From: RPQJ01 sp963732375
GTDB taxonomy: Bacteria; Pseudomonadota; Gammaproteobacteria; Steroidobacterales; Steroidobacteraceae
NCBI GenBank assembly: GCA_963732375.1
Contig: CAVSZE010000012.1
Location: forward strand, 1 to 64,000
Length of the DNA stretch: 64,000 nucleotides
Direction: 5' to 3'
The notes under the pieces are model-generated. The model was not told the origin of the DNA, ran no database searches, and saw only the letters and a program-made list of their open reading frames with translations. Position 1 is the stretch's first letter. Every line of letters starts with the position of its first letter. Of this stretch, positions 47,384-55,983 are shown in pieces. The position numbers and the translations under genes were made by a program.

Positions 47384-48781
47384 GTGTCAATTCGCCTTTT
47401 CCGGATGTATGTGAAGGTGCCGATCGTGCTGCTGGCACTGATCGAGGCCTCGCTGCTTGTTTTCGCCACCTACCTGGCGGTCGCGCTGCGCTTCAACGGC
47501 CATGCGGTCGTCCTGCCGCCAGCCTCGGGCCGCCTACTGCCAACTGCGTTGCTGTTCGCGGTCGTCGGACTCGCTTCACTGTTTGCAGTGGGCCTCTATT
47601 CGACCCGCCAGCGCTCCACGACCGCCGGAGTCATGGTGCGCATCGTGGCGGCGGTTTCGAATGCCACCGGCCTGTCGGCGCTTGCCTACTACTTCATACC
47701 TTCGATTTCCGTCGGTCGCGCGGTGCTGGCACTGATGGCCCTGATCGGCGTGCTGAACCTGGCCGTGGTGCGCCTGATCTTCGAGCGCGTCGTGGACGAA
47801 AGCCTGTTCAAGCGCCGGGTGCTGGTGTACGGCGCCGGCCGGCGCGCTGCGAGCCTGCTCGAGCTGCGTCGCCGCTCGGACCAGCGTGGTTTCCAGATCC
47901 TCGCCTTCATTGCCGCCGAGGGTGACCACGTCACGGCGGGGGCCGATCGCCTTACGACGCGCCCCGACGACCTGTTCCAATGGTCCATCGAAAACCAGGT
48001 GGACGAGGTCGTGGTTGCCATGGACGACCGCCGTCGCGGGTTCCCGATGCACGAGTTCCTCGAATGCCGGCTTGCGGGCATCGACGTGCTCGAGCTTCCC
48101 AGTTTCCTCGAGCGCGAGACCGGCAAGGTGCGGCTCGACGTGCTGAGCCCCAGCTGGCTGATCTTCGGTGGCGGTTTCAGCGCCTCGCCGCTGCAGCGCA
48201 TGCTCGAGCGCGGCTTCGACGTTTTCGCGAGCTTCGGGCTGCTGGTGATCGCGCTGCCGGTGATGTTGCTGGCGGTGCTCGCGATACACATCGAGGACGG
48301 CTGGCGGGCACCGGTCCTGTACTACCAACGGCGAGTGGGCCGCTACGGGCACGCTTTCGACGTGCTAAAGTTCCGCAGCATGTCGGTGGACGCCGAGCAG
48401 GGCGAGGCGATCTGGGCGGTCAAGAACGACCCGCGCGTCACCAGGGTGGGCGCCATCATGCGCAAGACCCGCATCGACGAACTGCCGCAGCTGCTGAACG
48501 TGCTGCGGGGCGAGATGAGCTTCGTCGGCCCGCGGCCCGAGCGACCCGAGTTCGTCGAGCGCCTCGAGGAGAAGATTCCCTATTATCGCGAGCGCCACAC
48601 GGTCAAGCCCGGCATCACGGGCTGGGCCCAGCTCTGCTACCCGTACGGATCCACAGAGAAGGACGCGCTCGAGAAACTCCAGTACGACCTCTACTACGTC
48701 AAGAACCGCAGCCTGATCTTCGACCTCGCCATCCTGGTGCAGACGGTCGAAGTCGTGCTGTGGGGCAAGGGCGCCCGGTAG
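47384..48781 (+). CDS. epsB: Exosortase-system sugar transferase (EpsB-type polyprenyl glycosylphosphotransferase)
   Basis: 465 residues. Four N-terminal membrane helices (e.g. VLLALIEASLLVFATYLAVAL, LLFAVVGLASLFAVGLY) lead to a Rossmann-like centre (VLVYGAGRRAASLLELRRR). The C-terminal bacterial sugar transferase domain has the anchor helix FGLLVIALPVMLLAVLAI, then YYQRRVGRYGHAFDVLKFRSM, TRVGAIMRKTRIDELPQL, GEMSFVGPRPERPEF and KPGITGWAQL. It transfers the first sugar phosphate to undecaprenyl phosphate. This is the PEP-CTERM-associated type and opens the locus. GTG 47384 follows GAGGG. prsK starts five bases after its stop. Confidence 0.95.
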   Translation: MSIRLFRMYVKVPIVLLALIEASLLVFATYLAVALRFNGHAVVLPPASGRLLPTALLFAVVGLASLFAVGLYSTRQRSTTAGVMVRIVAAVSNATGLSALAYYFIPSISVGRAVLALMALIGVLNLAVVRLIFERVVDESLFKRRVLVYGAGRRAASLLELRRRSDQRGFQILAFIAAEGDHVTAGADRLTTRPDDLFQWSIENQVDEVVVAMDDRRRGFPMHEFLECRLAGIDVLELPSFLERETGKVRLDVLSPSWLIFGGGFSASPLQRMLERGFDVFASFGLLVIALPVMLLAVLAIHIEDGWRAPVLYYQRRVGRYGHAFDVLKFRSMSVDAEQGEAIWAVKNDPRVTRVGAIMRKTRIDELPQLLNVLRGEMSFVGPRPERPEFVERLEEKIPYYRERHTVKPGITGWAQLCYPYGSTEKDALEKLQYDLYYVKNRSLIFDLAILVQTVEVVLWGKGAR

Positions 48782-48785
48782 CGCG

Positions 48786-50983
48786 GTGTCGCTCTCCGCG
48801 GCGTCGCTCGGCCTGTACTCGTACGCGACCGCCGCGGTCGCGTTCCTGTTGCTGACGGTGCTGCTCGCTACCGGCTGGCACGGGCGCAGCCAGGGCATCC
48901 GGCTGGTGGTCGCCTGCACCGTGACGTCGCTCTGGGCAATGCTGATGGCCGCGTCTGCCGTGTTCATGGAGGTGCCGGCCTATGCCATTGTGTTCGCCGA
49001 ATGCGTCCGCGACGGCGCGTGGATCTACGTCCTCACCGGGCTTGCGGCTTCCGCGGGTGTCGCGCCGACGTTGTCCCGGGCACTCAACGTCGGCTGGATC
49101 GCCGCGGCGGCCTACCTGCTCGTCGCGCCGGCGCTAGCGCGCGCCGGCTACTCGATCGTCACGCCGGGTGCGGCGCTGGTCGGCATCGGCTTTGCGCTCT
49201 CGCTGGGCGGGTTGCTCCTGCTCGAGCAGGTGTACCGCAACGCGCGTGGCGAAGGCCGCTATGCGCTCAAGTTCCTGGCGTTCGCGCTCGGCACGCTTTG
49301 GGTCTTTGACGTCTTCCTGTTCTCGCAGGCCCAGCTGGTGCGCTCCATCGACGTGGAGACCTGGAATGCACGCGGGCTGGTGGCCACGCTCACCGTGCCG
49401 CTGATCGCAATTGCCGCGCGGCGCAATCCGCATTGGTCGCTGGACTTCTTCGTATCGCGGCAGGTGGTGTTCTACACGACCACGCTGCTGGCGGTCGGTG
49501 CCTACCTGCTGCTGATGGCGTTCGGCGGTTATGCAATCCGCCTCTACGGAGGCACCTGGGGCGGCGCGATCCAGTTGGTGTTCCTTGCGGGTGCCGGCAT
49601 CGTGCTGGCCACGCTGCTTGCCTCGGGTGGCGTGCGCCGCCGCCTGCGCGTATTCCTGAGCAAGCACTTCTACCGCAACAAGTACGACTACCGGGTCGAG
49701 TGGCTGCGCTTCATCGAGACGCTCTCGGCCGCGGAGGAGGACGCCGACACTCAGGAGACTGCGGTGCGGGCGATCGCCGAGATTTTTCACAGCCCGGGGG
49801 GTGTGCTGTACCTGCGCCGCGACGCCGACGAGCGCTTTGAGGCGGTGGTTACCTGGCCGCGCGGCCGCGTGGACCTCACGCGTTACCCGCCGATACCGGT
49901 CGCCGATGACCTGCCTTCCTTCATGGCGCGGCGCCAGTGGGTAGTGGACGTGGACGAGCACGCAGCCGGCCCCGACCTGTACGACAATTTTTCGCTGCCG
50001 GAGCCGTTCGGCGTGCACGGCACGCACCGGATGATCCTGCCGTTGCTGCATGGCCAGGTGCTGCTTGGCTTCGTCGCGCTCGAGTCGCCGCCGGCGCCGT
50101 TCAACCCGAATTACGAAGACCGCGACCTGCTGAAGACCGTCGGCCGCCACGTGGCGACGCACCTGGCACAGCACGAGGCCGATCGTCGGCTTGCCGAGAA
50201 CCGGCAGTTCGAGGCCTATCACCGACTCACGGCGTTCGTGATGCACGACCTGAAGAACCTCGCGGCCCAGCTCGCGCTGATCGTTGCCAATGCGGAGCGG
50301 CACAAGCGCAACCCCGAGTTCGTGGACGACGCCGTGAGCACGATCGCCAACTCCACCGCCCGGATGCAGCGGCTGATCGAGCAGCTGCAGCGACGCGAGA
50401 TGCAGGGCGTTTCGCAGCGGATATCGCTGGTCGAGGTCGCGCGGCGTGCTGCCGGGCACTGCGCCGTGCGGCGGCCGTGCCGGCGCTGCAGGACGGCGCG
50501 GCCGAGGTCATGATCGAGTGCGATCCCGAGCGGCTCGGCGTCATCGTCGAGCACGTGATCCGGAATGCGCAGGACGCCACCGCGGACGACGGCTCGGTGA
50601 CGCTGATGGTCGGCATCGGCGCGCCGTGGAAGGGGGGAAGCGAGATGTCGCGCGAGACTTCGGGCGGCACCGACACGCCAGGCGGCGGTACGGCCAGCGG
50701 CGACGGCGTGACCGTCGCTACCGACACCAATGCGCGCCTGCGCGTGCCGCACGCGATTCTCACGGTAAGCGACACGGGTACGGGGATGTCGCGCGAATTC
50801 GTCCAGGAAAGGCTTTTCAAGCCGTTCGACACGACCAAGGGCAGCAAGGGCATGGGAATCGGCGCCTACCAGGTGCGCGAGTACGTGCAGTCGCTTGGTG
50901 GGCGCGTCGAGGTCGAAAGCGAGCCTGGACGCGGCACGCACTTCAGGCTGCTGCTGCCGCTGGCGATCTCCGAAATTTCTTGA
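48786..50983 (+). CDS. prsK: Exosortase-system sensor histidine kinase PrsK, frameshifted
   Basis: If joined, about 732 residues. Eight or so N-terminal membrane helices (YATAAVAFLLLTVLLATGW onward) are followed by a GAF-like domain (EIFHSPGGVLYLRRDADERF) and the kinase core. The phosphorylated His487 lies in FVMHDLKNLAAQLALI, the PrsK H-box. Frame 1 then runs out at 50513. The conserved continuation VPALQDGAAEVMIECDPERLG, VIRNAQDATADDGSV (N box), VSDTGTGMSREF (G1) and GSKGMGIGAYQVREYVQS (G2) is in frame 2. A one-base loss near 50476 explains it. It should phosphorylate PrsR and so control expression of the locus. The GTG start and the spacing suggest co-translation with epsB. Confidence 0.88.
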
Positions 50984-51050
50984 TGCGTCGCTCACTTTGA
51001 GCGCCCGCGCGTTGCAGGCGTCTCACAAGGGCCGAATACTCGCCGACGAC

Positions 51051-51136
51051 TGATCAAGGCAAACCCGCCGAAAGGCGGCGACGCAAAGCCTCCGGTCCTC
51101 GGGCGTGACGCGCCAGGGATAGCGGGGTTGCCAGTA
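51051..51136 (+). ncRNA. Cyclic-di-GMP-I (GEMM-I) riboswitch
   Basis: A close match to the class I c-di-GMP aptamer. GGCAAACC (51058-51065) pairs through GGCAA with TTGCC (51128-51132) as P1. P2 is CCGCC-GAAA-GGCGG (51065-51078) with the GNRA tetraloop. The invariant GACGCAAAGCC (51080-51090), CTCCGG, and the receptor-side GATAGCGGGGTTGCC (51118-51132) are all present. The G just before CAAACC is kept, which in this family favours c-di-GMP over the cGAMP variant. It lies about 100 bases before the Ig-repeat protein start, so it should control that gene. Confidence 0.93.
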
Positions 51137-51137
51137 A

Positions 51138-51165
51138 CACGGCGCCGGCCCGACGTCGGCGCGTG
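51138..51165 (+). promoter_or_regulatory. GC-rich hairpin after the riboswitch (possible expression platform)
   Basis: CAC-G-GCGCCG (51138-51147) and CGGCGCGTG (51157-51165) form nine pairs with one bulged G and a nine-base loop. There is no T tract, so it is not a plain intrinsic terminator; it could mask a downstream site or feed a Rho-dependent stop. Confidence 0.45.
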
Positions 51166-51233
51166 CTGCCGCAACCCTCGTCCAATCCGCCGTCCCCGAT
51201 CTCCGCGAAGCGAGCGTCTGCGGAGTGGGACAA

Positions 51234-52811
51234 ATGGCAAAGCGTTCGACGGCATCCGGCATCGCAACCAGGCTCGCGGCGATACTTTTCACAGGGTTGT
51301 GTTTGTCAGGCAGCGCCGCCTTCGCCGCGACCACCGGCACCACCACCCTCACTGCCAGTGCCCCGAAGTTCTCGAACAGCAAGCCCGTGATCAGCGGCCA
51401 GTCTCCAGGCCGGATCGTCGCTGGGAGCTTCTACGACTTCCGCCCGACCGCCAGCGACCCCGACGGCGACAAAGTCACGTTCAGCATCAACAAGCATCCG
51501 CGCTGGGCGCAGTTCGACACCGCGACCGGTCGCCTCTACGGCACGCCCGCGCCGATCGACTCCGGCAAGATGAAGAACATCATCATCTCGGTGAGCGACG
51601 GCGTGTCCAGCGCACGGTTGGGCGGCTTCAGCCTGAGGGTCATCCGGGGCAAGGCGCCACAGATCTCGGGCGTGCCGCCGACCAGCGTCGTCGAGGGTAA
51701 GTCGTACGCATTCGTGCCGGTCGCAACTGATCCCGAAGACCAGACATTGACGTTCGCGGTTGTGAACAAGCCGGCCTGGGCGAGCTTCAACAAGAAGACT
51801 GGGCGGCTCGCAGGCACGCCGGGTCCGGGCAGCAAGGGTGTCTATAGGGGCATCAGCATTTCGGCGACGGACGGTGCAAATACGTCGAGCCTGCCGCCGT
51901 TCGCGATCAACGTCGCGCCAGTCCAGCAGAACTCTGCCCCCACCATCAGCGGCACGCCCGCGACAACGGTCCAGGTCGACCAGGCATATTCGTTCCTGCC
52001 CACCGCAAGCGACGCCGATGGCGACACGCTGAAGTTCTCGGCGGTGAACCTGCCGTCGTGGGCGACCCTCAATTCCGGCAACGGGCGAATCACGGGAACG
52101 CCGCGTGCCGGCTCCGAGGGCACGTATGCCGATATCGTGCTGTCGGTCAGCGACGGCAAGGACGTGACATTCCTGCCGATGTTCACGATTGCAGTGACCG
52201 CGGCTCCGCTGCCACCGCCTGTGATGCCGCCACCGCCGTCACCGCCACCGCCGTCACCGCCGCCGCCTGCCAATAAGCCGCCGACGATTTCCGGTACCCC
52301 TGCCAGCTCGGTGACCGCTGGCAACTCATATGTGTTCCTGCCCAGCGCTTCGGATCCCGATGGCCAGACGCTGACGTTCAGCATCTCGAACCAGCCGACG
52401 TGGGCCAATTTCAATACCTCGTCTGGTCGCCTGAGCGGCGCGCCGACGGCCGCAGATGCCGGGACCTGGACCAATGTCCGCATCTCGGTGACCGATGGCC
52501 AGGCCACGACCTCGCTGGCCGCGTTCTCGATCACCGTGAACCAGGTTGCCAACGGAGCCGCGACGGTCAGTTGGGTGCCGCCGACCCAGAACACAGACGG
52601 ATCGGCACTCACCGACCTCCAGGGCTACCGCATCCGCTATGGCCAGGCGGCGAACGCGCTCAGCAACGTGGTGACCATCCCGAACGTGGGCGTTACCAGC
52701 GCCGTGATCGAGAACCTCGGCGCTGGCACCTGGTATTTCGGCGTGGTGGCCTACAACTCCTCGGCCGTGGAGTCCGAGATCTCCAGCCTCGGGCAGAAGA
52801 CCATCAAATAG
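51234..52811 (+). CDS. Secreted protein with four Ig-like repeats and a fibronectin-like C-terminus
   Basis: 525 residues with a signal peptide (RLAAILFTGLCLSGSAAFA). Four repeats of about 90 residues each follow the putative-Ig (cadherin-like) pattern: PxISGxP...Y.F.P.A.D.DGDxLxFSxxxxPxWAxFxxxxGxLxGTP...DG. The first three run at about 40-310. A Pro-rich linker (PPPVMPPPPSPPPPSPPPPA) precedes the fourth, and a fibronectin-III-like domain (ATVSWVPPTQNTDG to GTWYFGVVAYNSS) ends the chain. No LPXTG, PEP-CTERM or T1SS signal is seen. It is probably an exported matrix or adhesion protein under c-di-GMP control. ATG 51234 has GGAG eight bases upstream. Confidence 0.88.
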   Translation: MAKRSTASGIATRLAAILFTGLCLSGSAAFAATTGTTTLTASAPKFSNSKPVISGQSPGRIVAGSFYDFRPTASDPDGDKVTFSINKHPRWAQFDTATGRLYGTPAPIDSGKMKNIIISVSDGVSSARLGGFSLRVIRGKAPQISGVPPTSVVEGKSYAFVPVATDPEDQTLTFAVVNKPAWASFNKKTGRLAGTPGPGSKGVYRGISISATDGANTSSLPPFAINVAPVQQNSAPTISGTPATTVQVDQAYSFLPTASDADGDTLKFSAVNLPSWATLNSGNGRITGTPRAGSEGTYADIVLSVSDGKDVTFLPMFTIAVTAAPLPPPVMPPPPSPPPPSPPPPANKPPTISGTPASSVTAGNSYVFLPSASDPDGQTLTFSISNQPTWANFNTSSGRLSGAPTAADAGTWTNVRISVTDGQATTSLAAFSITVNQVANGAATVSWVPPTQNTDGSALTDLQGYRIRYGQAANALSNVVTIPNVGVTSAVIENLGAGTWYFGVVAYNSSAVESEISSLGQKTIK

Positions 52812-52818
52812 CGAACAG

Positions 52819-52884
52819 GGGACATTCTCCTTTTGCGGAGAATTAGGAACAGGGGACATTCTCCTTTTACGGAGCATGTCCCCA
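52819..52884. repeat. GGGGACATTCTCC palindrome, copy 5 (tandem, degenerate)
   Basis: Two left arms in tandem (52819-52835 and 52853-52869). The second is closed by a damaged right arm CGGAGCATGTCCCC. It follows the Ig-protein stop within eight bases and precedes prsR. GGCACC-type strings follow near 52905. It probably marks repeated insertion or recombination at this site. Confidence 0.8.
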
Positions 52885-53050
52885 AAAGGCCTAAAAGGAC
52901 GTTGCCTGGCACCTGGCGCTGGGCAGGGGGGCTCGGGAAAAGCAACGGTCCCCCTTTTCAGTCCGGAACTGAGTCACAAAATGCCGGCCCGGCACGCGGT
53001 ATGATCCGGATGTCCGCGCCCTCCATTCCCGTGGACATCGGAGTCCCCTT

Positions 53051-54445
53051 TTGGCACAGGACAGGCCCAGGCTGTTGATCGTCGAGGACGACCCGGGGCT
53101 GCAGAAGCAGCTCAAGTGGTGCTTCGACGGCTATGAGGTCGTTACCGCCGAGAATCGGGTGGCAGCGATCGCCGCCGTGCGCCGCTTCGAGCCCGCGGTG
53201 ATCCTTCAGGACCTGGGGCTCCCGCCGGACCCCGAGGGCGTCACCGAGGGCTTCGAGACGCTGGCCGAGGTGCTGCGTATCGCGCCGTTCACCAAGATGA
53301 TCGTCGTCACCGGCCAGTCCGACAAGGAAAACGCCGTCAAGGCGGTCGGACTCGGCGCCTACGATTTCTGCCAGAAGCCCGTGGACACGGACGTGCTCAA
53401 GCTGCTGGTACAGCGCGCATTCCGCATCCACGACCTCGAACTCGAGAATGCCGCGCTGGCCCAGTACCGCTCGGTGATGCCGCTCACCGGCGTCATCGCC
53501 ACCAGCGAGGCCATGACCAAGGTCTGCCGCGCGGTCGAGAAGATCGGCCCGACCAGTGCCACCACGCTGCTGCTGGGCGAAAGCGGCACCGGCAAGGAAC
53601 TGCTGGCCCGCGCTCTGCACGCGCTGAGCCCCCGCGCGAAACAGCCATTCGTCGCGATCAACTGCGCGGCGATCCCCGACACGCTGCTCGAGAGCGAGCT
53701 CTTCGGCTACGAGAAAGGCGCGTTCACCGGTGCCGTGAAGCAGACCCAGGGCAAGTTCGAGCATGCCGACGGGGGCACGCTGTTCCTCGACGAGATCGGC
53801 GACATGCCGCTCGCGCTGCAGGCGAAGCTGCTGCGGTTCCTGCAGGACCGCGTCGTCGAGCGCATCGGCGGACGCGAGCGCATACCGGTGGACGTACGTA
53901 TCGTGTGCGCCACCAACAAGGACCTCTCGGCGATGCTCGGGCGCAACGAGTTCCGTGAAGACCTGTTCTACCGCGTGAGCGAAGTGACGATCCGCATCCC
54001 GCCGCTGCGCGAGCGGCCCGGCGACGCCGGCGTGATCGCGCAGTCGCTGCTCGAGCGCCGTACCCGCGAGCACAGCCGTTCGCTGAAGGGCTTCGCGCCC
54101 GAGGCGCTGGCCGCGATCGAGTCCTATCCCTGGCCGGGCAACATCCGCGAACTCGAAAACCGCATCAGCGGCGCCGTGATCATGGCCGAGGGCAAGTACG
54201 TCAGTGTCGAGGACCTCGGCCTGCCGCTGCCGGACTCCAACCTCGACTGGCTCAACCTGCGCGAGGTCCGCCAGCGCGCCGAGCGGGAAGCGGTGAAGCA
54301 GGCGCTTGCACTGTCTGGTTCCAATCTCTCGCGCACGGCGGAGCTGCTCGGCATCACGCGGCCCACGCTATACGACCTGCTCGAGAAGTTTGACCTTCGT
54401 CCCGCCGAGGCGAATGGGGCCGCGGTACCGGCGCCGAAGCCTTGA
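53051..54445 (+). CDS. prsR: Exosortase-system sigma-54 response regulator PrsR
   Basis: 464 residues. The receiver domain has LLIVEDDPGLQKQL and the phosphorylation site Asp54 (VILQDLGLPPDPEG), then VVTGQSDKENAVKAVGLGAYDFCQKPVD. The AAA+ sigma-54 activation domain has LLLGESGTGKELLARALH, the GAFTGA loop (YEKGAFTGAVKQ) and GTLFLDEIGDMP. The C-terminal Fis-type helix-turn-helix is ALSGSNLSRTAELLGITRPTLYDLL. The start is TTG 53051 with GGAG eight bases upstream. It receives phosphate from PrsK and should activate sigma-54 promoters of the exopolysaccharide and PEP-CTERM genes. It is separated from prsK here by the riboswitch-Ig gene unit. Confidence 0.95.
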   Translation: MAQDRPRLLIVEDDPGLQKQLKWCFDGYEVVTAENRVAAIAAVRRFEPAVILQDLGLPPDPEGVTEGFETLAEVLRIAPFTKMIVVTGQSDKENAVKAVGLGAYDFCQKPVDTDVLKLLVQRAFRIHDLELENAALAQYRSVMPLTGVIATSEAMTKVCRAVEKIGPTSATTLLLGESGTGKELLARALHALSPRAKQPFVAINCAAIPDTLLESELFGYEKGAFTGAVKQTQGKFEHADGGTLFLDEIGDMPLALQAKLLRFLQDRVVERIGGRERIPVDVRIVCATNKDLSAMLGRNEFREDLFYRVSEVTIRIPPLRERPGDAGVIAQSLLERRTREHSRSLKGFAPEALAAIESYPWPGNIRELENRISGAVIMAEGKYVSVEDLGLPLPDSNLDWLNLREVRQRAEREAVKQALALSGSNLSRTAELLGITRPTLYDLLEKFDLRPAEANGAAVPAPKP

Positions 54446-54482
54446 TCGCGCGCAGATGCTTTCTCCCGCCCCTGGGGCCAGC

Positions 54483-55946
54483 ATGAATCGCACGTTTGTC
54501 GCCGTCTGCGTAGTCCTGGCCGCGTGCGTAGCGGCATGCTGGCCGTCGTTCGACGTCCTGCTCGCTTACTGGAACGACACGCGAGCCATGGGCATGACCC
54601 ACGGCTGGCTGATCGCGGCGATCGTGGCCTGGCTCATGTGGCGGGCACGCAGGTTGGAGGGCAGCGGGGACGTGTGCTGGCCGTGTCTCGCTGCAATGCT
54701 GGTCCTGTGGTTCGCCTGGTTGGTGGCGCTGAGGGCAGGACTGCAGATCGTGCACCTGGTCCTGCTGCCGCCGATTGCCTGGCTTGCAGTAGCCGCCGCG
54801 CTGGGCACCGGCGTCGCGCGTCAGCTCACGTACCCGTTGGGTTATTTCTACTTCGCGATACCGGTGTGGGGCAACATCACGCCGCCACTGCAGTGGCTCA
54901 CCGTCTACGCGGTCCGTTTCATGCTGCGCGCCACCGGCGTGCCTGCCTACTTCCAGGGAAACGTGGTCCAGATTCCCGAGGGCCATTTCGAGATCGTGGG
55001 TGGCTGCAGCGGGCTGCACTACTTCCTGGTATCGCTTGCGGTGGCGAGCCTGTATTCACACATTCATCGCGATCCGCCGCGCCGGCACCTCAAGATCGTC
55101 GCGATCGCGGGCGTGGCCGCGATCCTGCTCAACTGGGTCCGCGTCTACACCGTGATCGTGTCCGGACACCTGACCAACATGCAGAGCTTCCTGGTGCGCG
55201 TGGACCACTACTGGTTCGGCTGGGTGCTGTTCGGCGTCGCCATGACGATCGCGCTCTGGGTCGCGAACCGTGTCCTGCCGGCCGTGGAACCGGTGGCCGC
55301 AAGCGCCGGCGCCGCGCAGCCGACCGCAGGCCTGCGGTGGCCTGGCTTGGCTGCGGTGGTCGGCGTACTCGCGGCCATTGCGCTGTGTGTGCAGGTTGCC
55401 GGCCGCGTCGACGGCGCCTCGACTGCGCCGGACGTCGCCGGGCCGCTGGTCGCCGCTGGATTCCTTCAGTCGGCAGAAAAATCGGTGCCAGGCACCGATT
55501 CATGGCAGCCGAAGTTCAGGGGCGCCACGCAGGAATTCCGTGGCATGACCGCCGATGGCGTCTTGCAGGTCTATGTCGCCGTCTACGCGAGCCAGCGGCA
55601 GGGAGCCGAGCTCGGCTACTACAAGAACAGCATCGTCGGGAAACGGCTGGACGAACTGGCATCCCACCGCCGCAACGGCGTCGCCTGGACCCAGGGCCAG
55701 GATCGCCAGGAAGACCGTTGGCTGATCGGGTCCGTATATACGGTCGGCGGCAGGACTTTTGCGGACCCGACGCTCGCTCAGGTCTACTATGCGTTGCGCT
55801 CGATCGGCGGCACAGTGCCATCCGCGGTGATTGGCGTTGCCACCCGCTGTGAAACCGACTGCGCCGACCGCGAGGCCGCGATACGGTCGGCGCTCGAACG
55901 GTTGCAGGCACCAGTATCCAGGGCATTTTCGGCGCGGGCGCCCTGA
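54483..55946 (+). CDS. xrtA: Exosortase A fused to EpsI
   Basis: 487 residues. The exosortase domain has about eight membrane helices and the catalytic Cys175 (EIVGGCSGLHYFLVSL), Arg220 (NWVRVYTVIVSG) and His242 (VDHYWFGWVLF). It cleaves PEP-CTERM signals of exported proteins. The C-terminal third is the EpsI domain (TADGVLQVYVAVYASQRQGAELGYY). Such XrtA-EpsI fusions are known. The start is ATG 54483, since the frame to 54306 overlaps prsR. A palindromic repeat lies at the junction of the two domains (55480-55500) without breaking the frame. It stands 37 bases after prsR. Confidence 0.96.
   Translation: MNRTFVAVCVVLAACVAACWPSFDVLLAYWNDTRAMGMTHGWLIAAIVAWLMWRARRLEGSGDVCWPCLAAMLVLWFAWLVALRAGLQIVHLVLLPPIAWLAVAAALGTGVARQLTYPLGYFYFAIPVWGNITPPLQWLTVYAVRFMLRATGVPAYFQGNVVQIPEGHFEIVGGCSGLHYFLVSLAVASLYSHIHRDPPRRHLKIVAIAGVAAILLNWVRVYTVIVSGHLTNMQSFLVRVDHYWFGWVLFGVAMTIALWVANRVLPAVEPVAASAGAAQPTAGLRWPGLAAVVGVLAAIALCVQVAGRVDGASTAPDVAGPLVAAGFLQSAEKSVPGTDSWQPKFRGATQEFRGMTADGVLQVYVAVYASQRQGAELGYYKNSIVGKRLDELASHRRNGVAWTQGQDRQEDRWLIGSVYTVGGRTFADPTLAQVYYALRSIGGTVPSAVIGVATRCETDCADREAAIRSALERLQAPVSRAFSARAP
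55480..55500. repeat. Palindrome AATCGGTGCC-A-GGCACCGATT inside xrtA
   Basis: Perfect 10-base arms around A, translated in frame as KSVPGTDS between the two domains of XrtA-EpsI. Just upstream is TCGGCAGAAAAA, a string also present in repeat copy 3. It looks like a partial repeat insertion tolerated at a domain boundary. Confidence 0.75.
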
Positions 55947-55983
55947 GGCGCACGGGTCTCTTCGAATTCCGAGGTCAAAGACG

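Noticed and set aside
52205..52270. Short tandem repeats that might suggest a CRISPR array
   Set aside because: They are CCACCGCCGTCA-type codons for the Pro/Ser-rich linker of the Ig-repeat protein; there are no spacers or cas genes in the window.
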